Of a DNA stretch of 64,000 bases, positions 23,080 to 34,075 are shown piece after piece. Location: positions 1,602,494 to 1,666,493 of the forward strand of contig JAJEKV010000047.1 in assembly GCA_021234155.1 (NCBI GenBank), written 5' to 3'. This DNA comes from Isoetes taiwanensis. Its lineage: Eukaryota > Streptophyta > Lycopodiopsida > Isoetales > Isoetaceae. The position numbers and the translations under genes were made by a program. The notes beneath the pieces were generated by a model. That model saw nothing but the letters and a program-made list of their open reading frames with translations, was not told the origin of the DNA and ran no database searches. The number at the start of each line of letters is the position of its first letter. The first letter of the stretch is position 1.

Positions 23080-23990
23080 TTGTGCCTCGGGTGGTCTCAT
23101 GGAATTGTCGAGGGCTTCCCTTGGCGGAAAGGGGACAATCCCGAACTCCGTGGCGGCGGTATGGATCTCATCTTCCTCATGGAGACATGGGAGCATCTTT
23201 GGCAATGAAGCACCGGATTTGCCGGGTTAGCAACATTTCTCGGTCTTCAATACGGGTGACAGACAGCGGGTCATGGTGGAGTGGCTTGCTACTACCGACA
23301 ACCTTGGCACATTCGGTTACCCTCCGGAAGACGCATTGCACACAACCCAGGTACTTCGGTTCGTGTGCATAATGCCGATGGCAACCCTCTTTTTCGGCGC
23401 TGTTATTTCCCTCACGCAGACAACACCTTCTATCGCGAGCCACCCGATCACGGATAGGATGGACCCAGATGTCGATCTATATGATGACATACGGCCCAGA
23501 TCGCCAGCTTGGGTAGGGTCGTCCTTCTTGGAGATTTCAATGCACCTGACGGGGGAGTAGAGCAGCCCATGCGACTTGACCCCTCACGACGATGATGTCC
23601 TGCAGCCTACGCCCGGCAGAAATAGCGCCCCGCCACGGGTCGGATGGCGCCCGTGTCACTTTCGCTTTGGCGCAGTTGCTCTCGCTATGTGGCATTTTTG
23701 ACTTGATAATTTGCAATGGCCTTTCATAGTGGCCCCATTCTCGCAAGTGCACATGCATGTGACAATCGTGGGGAGGGTCTAGTGTGGTGGACTATGTGCT
23801 TGTAGTTGCGCAAGATATGCATCTCATCGGGCCAAGCTTTCGGGTGGGCACAGATAGTAGTCGGGATGAGGAGGTCGACTCGAGACACCTCCCACTTTAT
23901 TTGGACCTGGTTTTGCGAGCCGGAACCCCCACTATGCCAGCCCCTCGCCGCCCCTCGGTTGAGACTTCGATTATGAGCGGTGCGTAGGAC
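23080..23990 (+). pseudogene. LINE ORF2 endonuclease (APE-like) domain
   Basis: Starts with VVSWNCRGLPLAERGQ at 23088-23140, the usual N-terminal strand of plant LINE endonucleases. The GDFNAP catalytic block is at 23525-23550 (VVLLGDFNAPDGG), and VVDYVLVVAQDMHLIG at 23785-23830 with a degraded SDHLPL-type block (SRHLPLYLDLVL at 23880-23910). These parts lie in different frames. The domain nicks the genomic target to prime reverse transcription. It cannot be expressed intact here. Confidence 0.75.
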
Positions 23991-24869
23991 TCACCGAGAT
24001 GCTCATGGACGCCCTCCCGCAATTCTGGAGACCTCCACACTAGAGCAGCGCAGACAGACCAGCACGACCGCTATTACTGATGCAAATGGACCGTGCTTTT
24101 TTGGCAGATCCCCCGTCGCCGCCGCCGGGGTCAATAACATTCCCGTAAATCGATGGTTTGATGCGGACGGGAAGAACGCGCAGCGGCAGCTCCGCCACAT
24201 TCGATCCACGCATTCCGCCCGCAGTTACCACCACCGCGCATCTGGCATCCGGAAGGACACAAAGGCGCGTGTACCTTGCCAAGCATCGTGGGGAGATGTT
24301 CGGCCCGGCCGACACTCATCCTCAACCTTTTGGCGAGTGCTTCAAGGCCAGCCCAGCCCTCTGAGGGGACATCACACCCGGCAAGGGGAACAAGTACTTG
24401 CAAAGAGCTCTCTATGACCCGGCCAGGACGCAGCGTGCCCATACCCCCACAGGGATGGCCCCCCATTGGTTCTCGTGGACGAGGATGTTGAGGAGGGCCT
24501 CGCAACGGCTAGCTAATGGGGAAGGCAGCCGACCTCGATGGTATGCGTGCCGAAGTTACTCAAGTGGGCGGGGCAGCCGCTTGTCCGGGGTCCTCACACC
24601 CCTCTCAACGTAGCATTGCAGAGGGTTTCCCCGACAATGGACCACAAGCGTGGGGTTGTTCCCATTCACAAAGGGCGCGACCCACACCGTCCGCCAATTA
24701 CCTGGACGATCATGGTCGGGCTTCAAGATTTGCCAAACCGTTGTCCGGCATTCTCGAAGCAAGCAGCTTGACCCGGCGAGGCGTACCGATGTGCGAGCCC
24801 TCACACAAGGGCTTTTGACCCGCCCACTCAACGATTGACCATATCTTTACGCCGCGGCAATCGATTGAA

Positions 24870-25280
24870 GACAACCGGAATCATCGGGTGGACTTGTATT
24901 GCTGCTTTGTGGACTTCGCGAAAGGCTTTTGATACGGTCCCCTGAAAAGCCGGTGGGCTAGACCGATGGCCAACCGGGCTCCCGCTGCCTCAGGTAATGC
25001 CATATACAGGTTGTATGAGAGTTGTTTTGGCGGATGCGGCCCGACGGGCCAAGCATTCACCAAGAGTATCGGGTCCGCGAGGGTTGCCCCTCTCGCCAAC
25101 ACTTTTGGCCTCTACATTGACCGCTTAGAGCCCCGCTTACCGGAAGCATGGGGATGGCATATGGTTTTGCACCGTGTCATCCGCCCAGCTCATCTATGCG
25201 ACGATGTTGGCCTCATTGCCCACACCCCGAAGCTATGCAGTCTCACCGGATGCCCTAGACACATTTTGTCGCTACTCTGA
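24870..25280 (+). pseudogene. LINE ORF2 reverse transcriptase core
   Basis: FVDFAKGF followed by a stop (FAKAFD-type block with catalytic D region) is at 24907-24932; RLYESCFGG is at 25011-25035; a GVRQGCPLSP-like block, frameshifted, lies at 25065-25100 and is followed by NTFGLYID; a YADDVGLIAHTPE-like block is at 25190-25235, where a one-base loss disrupts the YADD catalytic box. These are canonical non-LTR RT motifs in correct order and spacing. The region downstream to 26400 is expected to hold the thumb and C-terminal segments, but frames are too broken to assign. Confidence 0.72.
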
Positions 25281-26569
25281 ACATACGCGTCAATCCGCCA
25301 AGACCGGGGTGGTTCTCATATCCTCTTCACGTCACCCCATGCCTCCCCGTGACTCACATATCGGGGGCTGCACTGTGGGCGCCACCCACCTACAAGTACC
25401 TAGGGGGTGGAGTTCCCCTCCCTCGCTTCTGGAGGCGCCTATCCGCTATGGTGACAGCAGTAGAAAGCCGCTTTATGCCATGCGTAACAAATACCCGGCA
25501 GAGCTATATGATTGGGGACATCCGGCCACATCCGCTCGGGACGGGTCGAAATTGTCCTTCAGACGGGGTCGAGTTTTGGGGCCCTGGTCGCCTCTTTACG
25601 CACTGGAATGACTTGGAGCAAAAGCGCATGGGCATTTTTTGCACAGGCACTTGGTGAAACCTTCAGTCCCCTATCGATTCTCGCCGCTGAAACTGATTCT
25701 TGCCGCCGGGCAGCCCTTGATAGACACATCGCCTATTTTCGTAAAGTGGTTACTATGGGTGATGCTTTCGGCTCCCCGCGACTGGCTTACACCGTGGCCA
25801 TGAGTCCGCGGCCGCTTAGGGCCTGTTGGAGGGGTAAGAGAGATCGGTTCGGCCAGATGGAACGTCGGCAGAGCACGATGCTGCATACTGGTGGCACGTC
25901 GATCGTGGCGACTGCGGGAGAGTACCTAGATGCTTGTTTCCTTTGGCAAGCTCGGGACCCCATTGCTCTAGAGCAGTCAAAATGGCCCATTACAAGGAGC
26001 ACATCAACCCCAGTGTTAGCCCGGGGCCCACAAATATCTACCTGCGTTCCCAAATGCCCAAAAAAGCTTGACTCATTGCCTCCATTCGCGACGGTGCCCA
26101 CCATCTTCGTGATCGGGCAGGCGGTGGATTGGGGAGCCCCGCCAGACAAGCTCCGCTGATCTTTAAACGGGTGCCATTGAGGATGAGTCTCACACTTTCC
26201 GTGTTGCCCGCCCAAAGATCGGGGTCCGGCCGAATCACGCTCCTTAGTATGGGCCAGGCGTGTTCTTGCATTTGCCGATGAACACACCGCCAAGATCGCG
26301 CCACAGGGTCATACATTCGAGGTACTTGGACTGCGAGGTTACCTTTGCCCCCTGGTCATCCGTGACTAGGCACTACGGGGTGGTGCATGATCAGATATAT
26401 TGGGATGTTTTCGCGCATTTTTATATGATTAGCATAGCTTTGTCGTGATTGATTGCCCACGGTTTTCCTTCAAAAACCTTCCGGCGGGGTTTTTAATCCG
26501 CAAGAAATCCGCTTTGCTGCGTTTTTGTATTGGGTCCCATAGACCGATTGGTCTCCGTGGACGATAAAA

Positions 26570-26594
26570 GTACCTTCCTTCCTTCCTTCCTTCC
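26570..26594 (+). repeat. (TTCC)5 tail of the LINE
   Basis: Five to six TTCC units directly follow the conserved GACGATAAAAGTACC end. They take the place of a poly(A) tail and abut the resumed dispersed repeat (TTTAACATTTTTTAAC). Confidence 0.9.
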
Positions 26595-27440
26595 TTTAAC
26601 ATTTTTTAACTCTGGGGGTATTCGACTTGTGGAATAAGTTTTACCTTTGGGGGTATTCGACTTGTGGAATAAGTGTGCATGCCGAAACCACGAGTCTAAT
26701 ACCCCCTATTCCATGAGTCAAATACCCCCTTGGAATTCAAGTCCAAATGGGGAGCCAATAAATGCACCGAGGTTCATATCATTCTTTAGTCGCCTTCATC
26801 TACCCTTCCATCTTCTCCTTTCTTCTAATTCCCCACCGTTTCCCTCAAGCCTGCCCTACTGCTAGTTTTTTTATTCTTTCCTTGTCCATGATTTGTAAGT
26901 AGTCCACTATTTTGGCCCTACTCTAATCACTTTTTCAACTCCAGTCACTTTGTAACCAGATCCAATACCCCTTGATCCAAACTGGCAGAGGAAATGCGAT
27001 CATTTCAAGAAGTGAAACGGCAAAATCTGTCTCTCAACCATCACACTTTAATTGGCAGCCTCAACAGAAGGTACAGGGCAGAGTGCCCTGTTTCATCCGC
27101 TAGAGCAATAGCCTAAGCAGAAGCAAAGAAGAACAAAACCAAAGAAGATGAGGAACTAAGCACGAAGAACCACAGAGAAGCCAAAGAGAGAAGCAACTAA
27201 GCCAGTTCAATGACAAAGGAAAATGAATCCAATCACCCAATTCCTGTATGTGACAGCGGTAATGGCCCTGCTCATTGCTGCTGATAGAAGAATTAGATCC
27301 CCAATTTCTTTGTGTTGGCCGCTCCTTTGATAGTCACTCCAATGCCTATCATCGATAGAACGAATGGATGAGAGACACACGGAAATGGATCATTTTACAG
27401 CCAAATAAAGAAACCGGGCAATCCGACGGCCATAACTTCA
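26595..27440 (+). repeat. Dispersed repeat, copy 1, right part
   Basis: Matches 43180-44190. It contains a foldback: GGGGGTATTCGACTTGTGGAATAAG twice (26611 and 26649), followed by the inverted partner CCCCCTATTCCATGAGTCAAATACCCCC at 26702-26730. The site of the MITE in copy 2 is empty here (single AATGAATCC at 27222-27230). Confidence 0.93.
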
Positions 27441-28437
27441 AAAAAAAAAAAACTAGTCAAAAGCACATTTGATTACTTTTTATAAAAATTACATGTTTTG
27501 ATAATGTTCTCTTGCTTTTGTAATTTGTAATAAAGTTTCCCATATCAATCTCATCAACAGCAGCGCTCATTTCTAGTTACAAAATAAAAAATGTAGTTTT
27601 CGTCTTCCAAATGCTTGGAAAGACATTAGAATCTCCGAAACATGACAATAATATATTATCTGTTGCAATATTATATGATGACTGGAAAAATTGCCTAGCG
27701 TTGCTTGCATGCATACACTTGACAAGCGCATTTTCCACAACAATATCATAAATTGATGCGCAACAATATCCTTGTAGTTAGATATGTTGATGTGACATGT
27801 GTTTGCTCCAAATTAACAACAGCCAATGTTTGCTTTGCTTTATCTTGCATTGGATATATATCTCCAATGCACTATGTGTAAGGATTTTAGTGATCTTTGA
27901 TTGTGAAAAGAGTAGCAAAAACAAACCAAAAAGAGTGATCATTTATTGTGGTGTATTATTTCTTGAAGTACTAGGTAGGGCCGCAGGAATGTACATACTA
28001 AACCATACTAAACCAAGCAACAAAGGGCTATGTTATATTGGTACTCATTTCCCTTCGTTTCCCATAAAAATGTTGTACACAAAAGTTACCAAGAATGAAC
28101 TATCTACATGCTCCTGTCAAAAACCTGTCAAAACTGGTGCAAAAGGTTTTGTCAAGCATACCTGTAGTGCGGAGATCATGATAGGCTTGACACTGGCCCT
28201 TTCAGTCCAGACAAACTTGCTCCTGCGAGCAACGGAAGACCGAAAATAAACCTTAAAACACCATACGGCAAAACCTTACAGAAGCATCCTTAAAACCTAC
28301 AGTTAAGAAGCAAAATTTCGAATGTGGTTCTACCATCAAAGCCCCAAATGAGATGCAAAATCGGTGCATCAATGATCAATCTGCCTCTTTATCGCCAGCA
28401 AACACAAATGGGGAATGTAACATGATATAATATATTA
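27441..28437. other. AT-rich intergenic, no gene recognised
   Basis: A 150-codon open frame at 27797-28249 (+) has no recognised domain and an irregular composition, so it is not called as a gene. A short doubled phrase CATACTAAAC occurs at 27996 and 28006. Confidence 0.45.
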
Positions 28438-29734
28438 TTACAGACTGGGCAAATTGCGCACGTATTTGTTATTCAAATTCAAATTCAAAATGCAACCGCC
28501 ATTGCCTCTATTCATGAGCTTGCCATTTCCAACACAAATTTGTTGGTCATAATCTTCATAATCTTCGTCTTCATCTTCATCTGGTTCACTAATAATATTA
28601 TGTACATCCCAAGCCTTACAGTGATATGTCTGCTTCTTATTCTTAAACTCAGCTTCAGAGACATAACAAAATTCATAACCAGACCTGTATACAACAGATC
28701 TCAGCCAACTCATAAGATATAACACATAAAAAGCACTTAATATTGTGTGCCTCATTTTAAAATGCACACGTGGACATGCACCAAGGCTCATAACTCTCAT
28801 TCCATGCATTTCAAAATGTACATATGCAGGTGGATATGCAAGTACTGCTTCAGGAAAACACAAAATGCATGTAAGAATACAGCTATATAATGACATACAT
28901 GCTTCACAACTTTGTCTTTAATCAACATCATATGCTGATATACACACTGGCATGTCATGTGATAGCAACTTTGATCCAGCTCAATCATGCAGCGACACTT
29001 CTTGCATCTTCTCCATTTTTTATGCTGAGCCAAGTTGTAGAGCATGGCGTCCTCTGCATTCTTGTGACATATTGGCGTCTTTGCATGACATATTTGCATG
29101 CCAAGGTACTCGGCAATCAACACAAAATGGTCTTGCACATGCTATACAATTTACCATTCGTTGGCGAGGGTTGCTTGAGGAGCTCGGTAATTTACAAAGA
29201 TCAAGAGAATGACAATCCATTACTGCTGAGCATTTTGGAAATGGATTCTGATTCTGATATGCTTTTCTCTGCAAGACAGTTCACAAGAGTTAAAGTTTAC
29301 TGGAAAGAACCACCTTACATTCAGCAGTTATCAAAGTATTTGAACAGCCAACCTGGGGACAGGGAATAGGAACTTGGTTATTACTAATCTTGACCTCTCC
29401 ATGTCTTGCAACACAGTCTGTGCAGAATTTATGGAAACACCTCTCCAACACATACATCTTACTATTAAACTTTTCTTTTAAGCAAATAGAGCAGTTATCA
29501 GTAGCCAACTTGGAAAAATGCGTATAAATTGCATCTCTTGCCAGTCGCTCTGCCTTGTGGATGCGACTCAAATGAGTAGCAGATCCTGCAACCTTGACCT
29601 CAAATCTTTGCAGTTTCTCTATGTGGCTGACAGATTGATTCCATATACTTTGGACCTTTTTAGATCTTATGTTCCAATATCCTTTCACCTGTATGATGAG
29701 AAAAGTGAGACAAAATAATTCCTTGAAAAGCATC

Positions 29735-29905
29735 CAGCAACAAAATTGAAGCCAAACAGCAAATCAATGTAGCTTATTGATAAGAAAATCAGCAAAAAAT
29801 TGAAACCAAACAGCAAATCAATGTAGCTTATTGATAAGAAGATCAGCAATAAAATTGAAGCCAAATCAATGTAGCTTATTGATAAGAAGATGGAAATTTT
29901 GCAAC
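29735..29905. repeat. Tandem repeat in the RBR intron, about 60 bp, three copies
   Basis: AATCAATGTAGCTTATTGATAAGAA recurs at about 29761, 29816 and 29866, each preceded by GAA(A/G)CCAAA(CAGCAA). It lies between the RING1 and RNase H-like exons. Confidence 0.88.
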
Positions 29906-30210
29906 TATTGTTTGGCAAGCTCTCTGTCATGCTAAAAAAATGTTTTTTCTTTCAATAAGGCTGGTTCATTTGACTCAGTTCCTAAGGAGGTCTATGTTGT
30001 TCATCCAATTAGTACTTACTTGTTTATTGGCCATGCATTAAACATCATAGATTAAGAGCACTTACAATATTAAGTTATACATAGGTAGTGAATCACAATA
30101 CACAAAAACCTGCCGAGCTTCTAATGCCAGGCAAGAAGCAAGACCATCAAGAAGAGCCATATGATAACTAGCAACTTTTCCTCCTTTTCCACTGTTAACG
30201 TATTTCTTCA

Positions 30211-30249
30211 ATTTTGGTGAGAGACTCGTCTGGAGGGGGAAAACCGGCC
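30211..30249. repeat. 39 bp direct repeat, copy 1 (copy 2 at 31190-31228)
   Basis: ATTTTGGTGAGAGACTCGTC plus TGGAGGGGGAAAACCGGCC occurs here inside the RBR exon and again at 31190-31228 with one change. The distance is 979 bp. It flanks the LINE-end-like segment described next, so it could be a long target-site duplication or a partial exon duplication. Confidence 0.85.
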
Positions 30250-30289
30250 TAGAGATAGGCATATCTTTCATCACAGCAGTGTACAACAT

Positions 30290-30530
30290 TTTAAAAAAAT
30301 ATCTAAGGTGGAGGGTAGTCCACCAATTGGGTCTGACTACCCACTAATAATAATAAAGGGAACCTGCCATAGGAACAACCCAGGCCCCTTCAAGATGGCG
30401 TAAAATAAGAAAGGCAAATAGGAGGCAACGTGCGAAAGTTTATCACCGGGATGTAAAACCCCGCCCTTTCAGATTTTCGAGGAAAACCCTAATGATAAAC
30501 CTTCGCCCGACGGCTCCAAAGGAAAAGCCC
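30290..30530 (-). mobile_element. LINE 3'-end-like fragment
   Basis: On the - strand a segment near 30498-30450 contains GGTTTTCCTCGAAAATC, then GAAAGGGCGGGGTTTTACAT. It is followed at 30350-30315 by a perfect 8 bp stem (GGGTAGTC...GACTACCC) around ACCCAATTGGT and by a T-rich end near 30300. The GGGCGGGG-TTTT block recurs at 58137-58195 and, more diverged, near the 3' end of the 5 kb LINE (26490). Assignment to the same LINE family is an inference. Confidence 0.45.
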
Positions 30531-30860
30531 GGGCCATCAAAGTGGAGATCATTGATGAAGAACTCGAGAAAGCACAAGATGGAGGTCGCAAATCAGACGA
30601 TGCATCTCAAACTCCATGGGAGAGCCGAACAAAAGAAAGAAATAGCCATAATCACCTGAAAACTTAGAAGAAAAGAAAACAAACAGAATGCATTAGATGT
30701 TAGAAAAGTAACGCAAGAAAGTCGCCATAGGATGAGATGACCTGAAAAGAAACAACACAAAAAGAAGCAATTAACTCAAAAAATAGAAGCCATCACGCTG
30801 GCTCGGTGAAGCCTCCCAAGGGGGTTGGTCCATGACAAATCACAATTCTCCAATAAGAGA
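30530..30860. other. Unassigned A-rich sequence
   Basis: No coding or RNA signal. It is possibly the 5' part of the LINE-like fragment inserted next to the RBR exon. Confidence 0.35.
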
Positions 30861-31010
30861 AGGGGCTGGTCACGCGAGCCACGCGACATAAGAGCATAAC
30901 CTCTCAAATACAGAGGGGCTGGTCACGCGAGCCACGCGACATAACATCATATCTTAAAACAACATAACCTCTCAAATATAGAGGGGCTGGTCACGCGAGC
31001 CACGCGAAAT
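30861..31010. repeat. Three copies of GGGGCTGGTCACGCGAGCCACGCGA
   Basis: A 25 bp GC-rich core recurs at about 30864, 30915 and 30983. Each is preceded by a CTC(A/C)AATA-AGA-like lead. The CGCGAGCCACGCG part is partly self-complementary, so it could be a small minisatellite with hairpin potential. Confidence 0.9.
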
Positions 31011-31189
31011 GAAATCGCAAATCAAAATAAAAAACATGAATGCAAACAACTTAGGGTGGGGAGGGAGGGAACTAAGACCCAAAAAAAAACTGCTGTAAGA
31101 AGACGCCGATAATGGAGAAAGAGCTCAAAGACGTATATATAGCCTCGTCTCTCCCCAAAATGGCGATCCGATGGTGTCGAATCGCATGC

Positions 31190-31228
31190 ATTTTGGTGAG
31201 AGACTCGTCTGGAGGGGGGAAACCGGCC
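31190..31228. repeat. 39 bp direct repeat, copy 2
   Basis: Partner of 30211-30249. The sequence immediately outside differs, so homology is limited to the 39 bp. Confidence 0.85.
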
Positions 31229-31597
31229 GATCAAAAGAGAACTTCTATAAGATGATGAGCAAGGTGTGATTGCCACTATAAAGTCGACATATGTTGAATG
31301 AGCATCAGGAAAAAAGCAATACCATGTCTAACAAATCAAAACTCCCAAATGTAATTGCCAAGATATGAAGATTGCTAAATGTATCAAAGTGGTTACGAAG
31401 GAGACCTGGGGGGACTAAAAACTACTAAACCCTAGAAACAATTTGGAAATAGAAAGAAATCATGGCAAACAAATCTAAATGGCAATTAAACAAAAAAACA
31501 CGCGGGATCAATAGTGGCAAATAAATAAAAGGGAATAAGAAGTCATTTGTAAGGAAGACGGTTAAATAAGAAATCACTTTTAAAGGGTACGGTTGAT
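31229..31597. other. AT-rich, no gene recognised
   Basis: Nothing recognised. The local composition is A-rich on the + strand. Confidence 0.4.
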
Positions 31598-31660
31598 TGG
31601 GACACTCGAACCTTCACCACCAACATACAAGTCAAAGCCTGTAACCACTAGGCTAAACCC
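31598..31660 (-). repeat. tRNA-derived SINE head
   Basis: The - strand reads TTTAGCCTAGTGGTTACAGG (A-box-like) and GAAGGTTCGAGTGTCCC (B-box-like), about 30 bp apart. This is the arrangement of Au-like plant SINEs. There is no proper acceptor stem, so a functional tRNA is not claimed. Confidence 0.6.
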
Positions 31661-31960
31661 AGTATAACTTTTAAAACACAAATCGAGATTTCATAAAACC
31701 GTCATATGCTGTGAATAGGTAATCGAATAAAAGGCGGCAGAGAAAAGAGAACTCCGGAATGCTAAAAACGAAGAAGAAAAGAACGGGTAGAACAAATCCG
31801 ATCACAAATTCAAACCAGAGGGAAAAAGAGCTATGCTGGATGATCAGAATTAGACTAGAAAGAGCGACTCACAAAAGGAAGCAACCGATTTTTCCAAATA
31901 GACAGGTATGGGAGCAAAAAAGGGGAAAAATATTAAACAGCCACAGATCAGTCCAACTGG

Positions 31961-32295
31961 TTCTTTGCCTTCCCACCCGAATGGAATGACATTGGATGGC
32001 AGTTGGATCCAGTGGCCTCGGATCTGGTGATCATTGACGAGGAGGAATCCGACTCAGACTTAGATTTTCTGGTTCAAGATCTTCCACACTGATTTTGGTT
32101 GGGTCTCACCTGATACAGTTGGTGTGTACAGTTGGGTTGTATAGAGGACCTCGGTCCCAATTTTGTCTGTAATGTTTTGTGTGCTAAAGGCACCTTTTTG
32201 TGAACCCTCTTGGTTCCTGGAAATCTGATGTAACTCTTTCATGAGTAATATAAATCTTCCTTTTCTCAAAAAAAAAAAAAAAAAAAAAAAAAAAA
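31961..32295 (+). mobile_element. 5'-truncated retroposed sequence with poly(A)
   Basis: Reading + from 31961, an open frame gives FFAFPPEWNDIGWQLDPVAS, then DLVIIDEEESDSDLDFLVQD and LPH, stop at about 32090. A 180 bp 3' UTR follows, ending TCTCA and about 27 A (32269-32295). The block CCAACTGG before it (31953) and CAACTGG after the A-tract (32296) may be a short target-site duplication. The protein end is acidic and not recognised, so it could be a truncated LINE or a processed host mRNA. Confidence 0.5.
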
Positions 32296-32309
32296 CAACT
32301 GGACAATGG

Positions 32310-34005
32310 AACTGCTAGTCAACACAGAAAAGGGAGCCAAATGAGGAACCAATGAAACTCAATCAAAGCACATGGAGCACATAAGAACATAATAAAAACC
32401 AACAAACAAATAATACTATTAGAACTGGAGACTGTAAACTAAAAAACCACAGATGAAACAAACAAAACATGCGAGAGAAAAGAACCATATATGTAAAGGA
32501 TCCTCCCAAGAATGAACCTTATACACTATGAACTAGACAATGAGCATTTATTAACCGAATCCAATGCATATCAAATCTTGTAACGAATACATTGACCACA
32601 TATCAGCCATAACGAACCAAAAAACTTAATCAGATGAAAAGCGAACTATAATGAATAACCACATGACCAGAAAAGATTTGAATAAGAATTATGTCAGATT
32701 GACTAATAAAAAGATGGAAAATGAACCAGAAGGACGGACGTATAAACCAAAAAATCCTTAAGTAATATATGAAGGAATACATACTCTAAAAAATTGGCGA
32801 ACATCACCAAATCACCACCAGATGACTCCGACCCCAAATTCAATGCCAAATCTTGGTTACTAAAAAATGAGCACAATGTATACGAGATACGAAATGAAGA
32901 AGCCATACAAGATAAATCTACAACTTGATGTTAGATGACTAATAGATCCAAAACGTCGAGAAAGTCTGCGTGGAATCACAAATCAATCAAGCTAAAACGA
33001 ACATGGGAGAACGAATGAATGGCACAAAACAGATCAAAGTAAAACGACTAAACAAATCAATAGAACAAATGGGTTAAAAAAGAACTAAACCGGCTAAGGT
33101 CCTACCACAAATACGGATAGGTAAGCGCTGACACAAGCCGACATTCTGGCCACGACGATTTGAAGAGACAGCACATGTATCGAGGCCCCTCCTTTCAATA
33201 GACCACCTCCTAAGCATAAAGCGCAGCTAGTTCCTGATCGATCTCTGTCGTTACCATGTTGGAAATGGACCCAATCGACGCCAACCAAGGATGCAACTAT
33301 CTTCATGGAAGTGGAGGGCTCACAAACTTCAACAAACGATTACATAAGCATAAACATGATCCAGAAGGTAGAAAATATAATAAAGGATAATGCAATCGAT
33401 CCTTAGATTTGTTTTGGGTAAGGGAAAGAATATCAACATAGCTTCAAAATCATGCATGAGAGAAATCTTAGAATATTTGACAAAAGAGTATGTACTTACC
33501 TAGAGGAGTGGTCTAACTACACATACGAATAGAAACAAATCTCAAAAACCATCTAACCTCAGAGCAAGTAGGAAAAGAGCAAGCATATGCATATCTTAGC
33601 ATGGACATAGGGAATTTAAGGAGGAAAAATTGTAGGATGCATATGTGTATCTTATGATAAAATATGGAAATGCACATTAATAGAGAAAAAACCCAAAGGA
33701 AATTTTTTTGTCAAAGAGAAAATGCATATACTTATCTTATAAGGAATGCAAAGCGCACGAAAATTTAAAGAGGAAAAAATGTAGCATGCAATGAAGTATG
33801 GAAATGTGCAACATAGGAGAAAACTCCATGGAAAAAGGAAATAATGAAAGCAAGGACATGGAAAATTTAAAGAGGAACAATGTAAATAATGTTTGAAACT
33901 GCGCAACATAGGAGAAAACTCCATGGAAAAAATAAAAAATGGACATGTGAAATTTAAAGAGGAAAAAATAGAGGAATGTTATTGCGTCTGAACGCAAAAA
34001 ATTGT
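32310..34005. other. A-rich intergenic sequence with local duplications
   Basis: From 33600 to 33970 the phrases GGAAATTTAAGGAGGAAAAA and CATAGGAGAAAACTCCATGG recur several times (33611, 33762, 33860 and 33950; 33818 and 33909), a degenerate tandem array. No gene was recognised. Confidence 0.55.
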
Positions 34006-34007
34006 TT

Positions 34008-34075
34008 GGTAGTGAACGGAATCGAACCTGCAACCAATCCAGTGCAAGCCACATAACCTAGCCACCAAACCAATA
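34008..34075 (-). repeat. tRNA-like SINE head
   Basis: The - strand reads GGTTTGGTGGCTAGGTTATG (A-box-like) and GCAGGTTCGATTCCGTTC, a good B box. The B box GGTTCGATTCC is exact consensus. It lies in a low-complexity A-rich setting, consistent with a SINE insertion. Confidence 0.55.

Larger units (their letters stand above)
21622..26594 (+). mobile_element. GC-rich LINE (non-LTR retrotransposon), about 5 kb, decayed
   Basis: This insertion splits the dispersed repeat; copy 2 at 43179 shows the unfilled arrangement. It is far more GC-rich than its surroundings. It encodes an apurinic-type endonuclease (from about 23080) and a reverse transcriptase (about 24880-25260), and ends with TTTTGTATTGGGTCCCATAG, then GTGGACGATAAAAGTACC and five TTCC units (26572-26594). 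The 3' layout of hairpin-like sequence, box and short tandem tail is shared with elements at 52.3 and 61.6 kb. No clear target-site duplication is seen. Many indels and stops break every ORF. Confidence 0.85.
28438..30290 (-). pseudogene. RBR-type (RING-IBR-RING) E3 ubiquitin ligase with RNase H-like region, decayed
   Basis: Four exons are visible on the - strand: about 30290-30066 (RNase H-like: KVASYHMALLDGLASCLALE, then VFVYCDS), 29690-29319 (RING1: CSICLKEKF, then RCFHKFCTDCVARHGE and PCPQVGC), 29268-28947 (IBR and start of RING2: CIACARPFCVDCRVPWHANM, then WRRCKKCRCMIELDQSCYHM), and 28684-28438 (GYEFCYVSEAEF, then an acidic DEDEDEDYEDYD tail). The architecture matches the plant RBR group with an N-terminal RNase H-like domain. 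Normally RING1 binds the E2 and a RING2 cysteine receives ubiquitin. Here a frameshift sits between IBR and RING2 near 29070, and RING2 has Ser where Cys is expected in CGYEF and YVCGAE. It is therefore almost certainly non-functional. Confidence 0.78.

Noticed and set aside
27797-28249. 150-codon open frame on +
   Set aside because: No domain, no homologous pattern, and AT-rich codon use as in neighbouring non-coding DNA.
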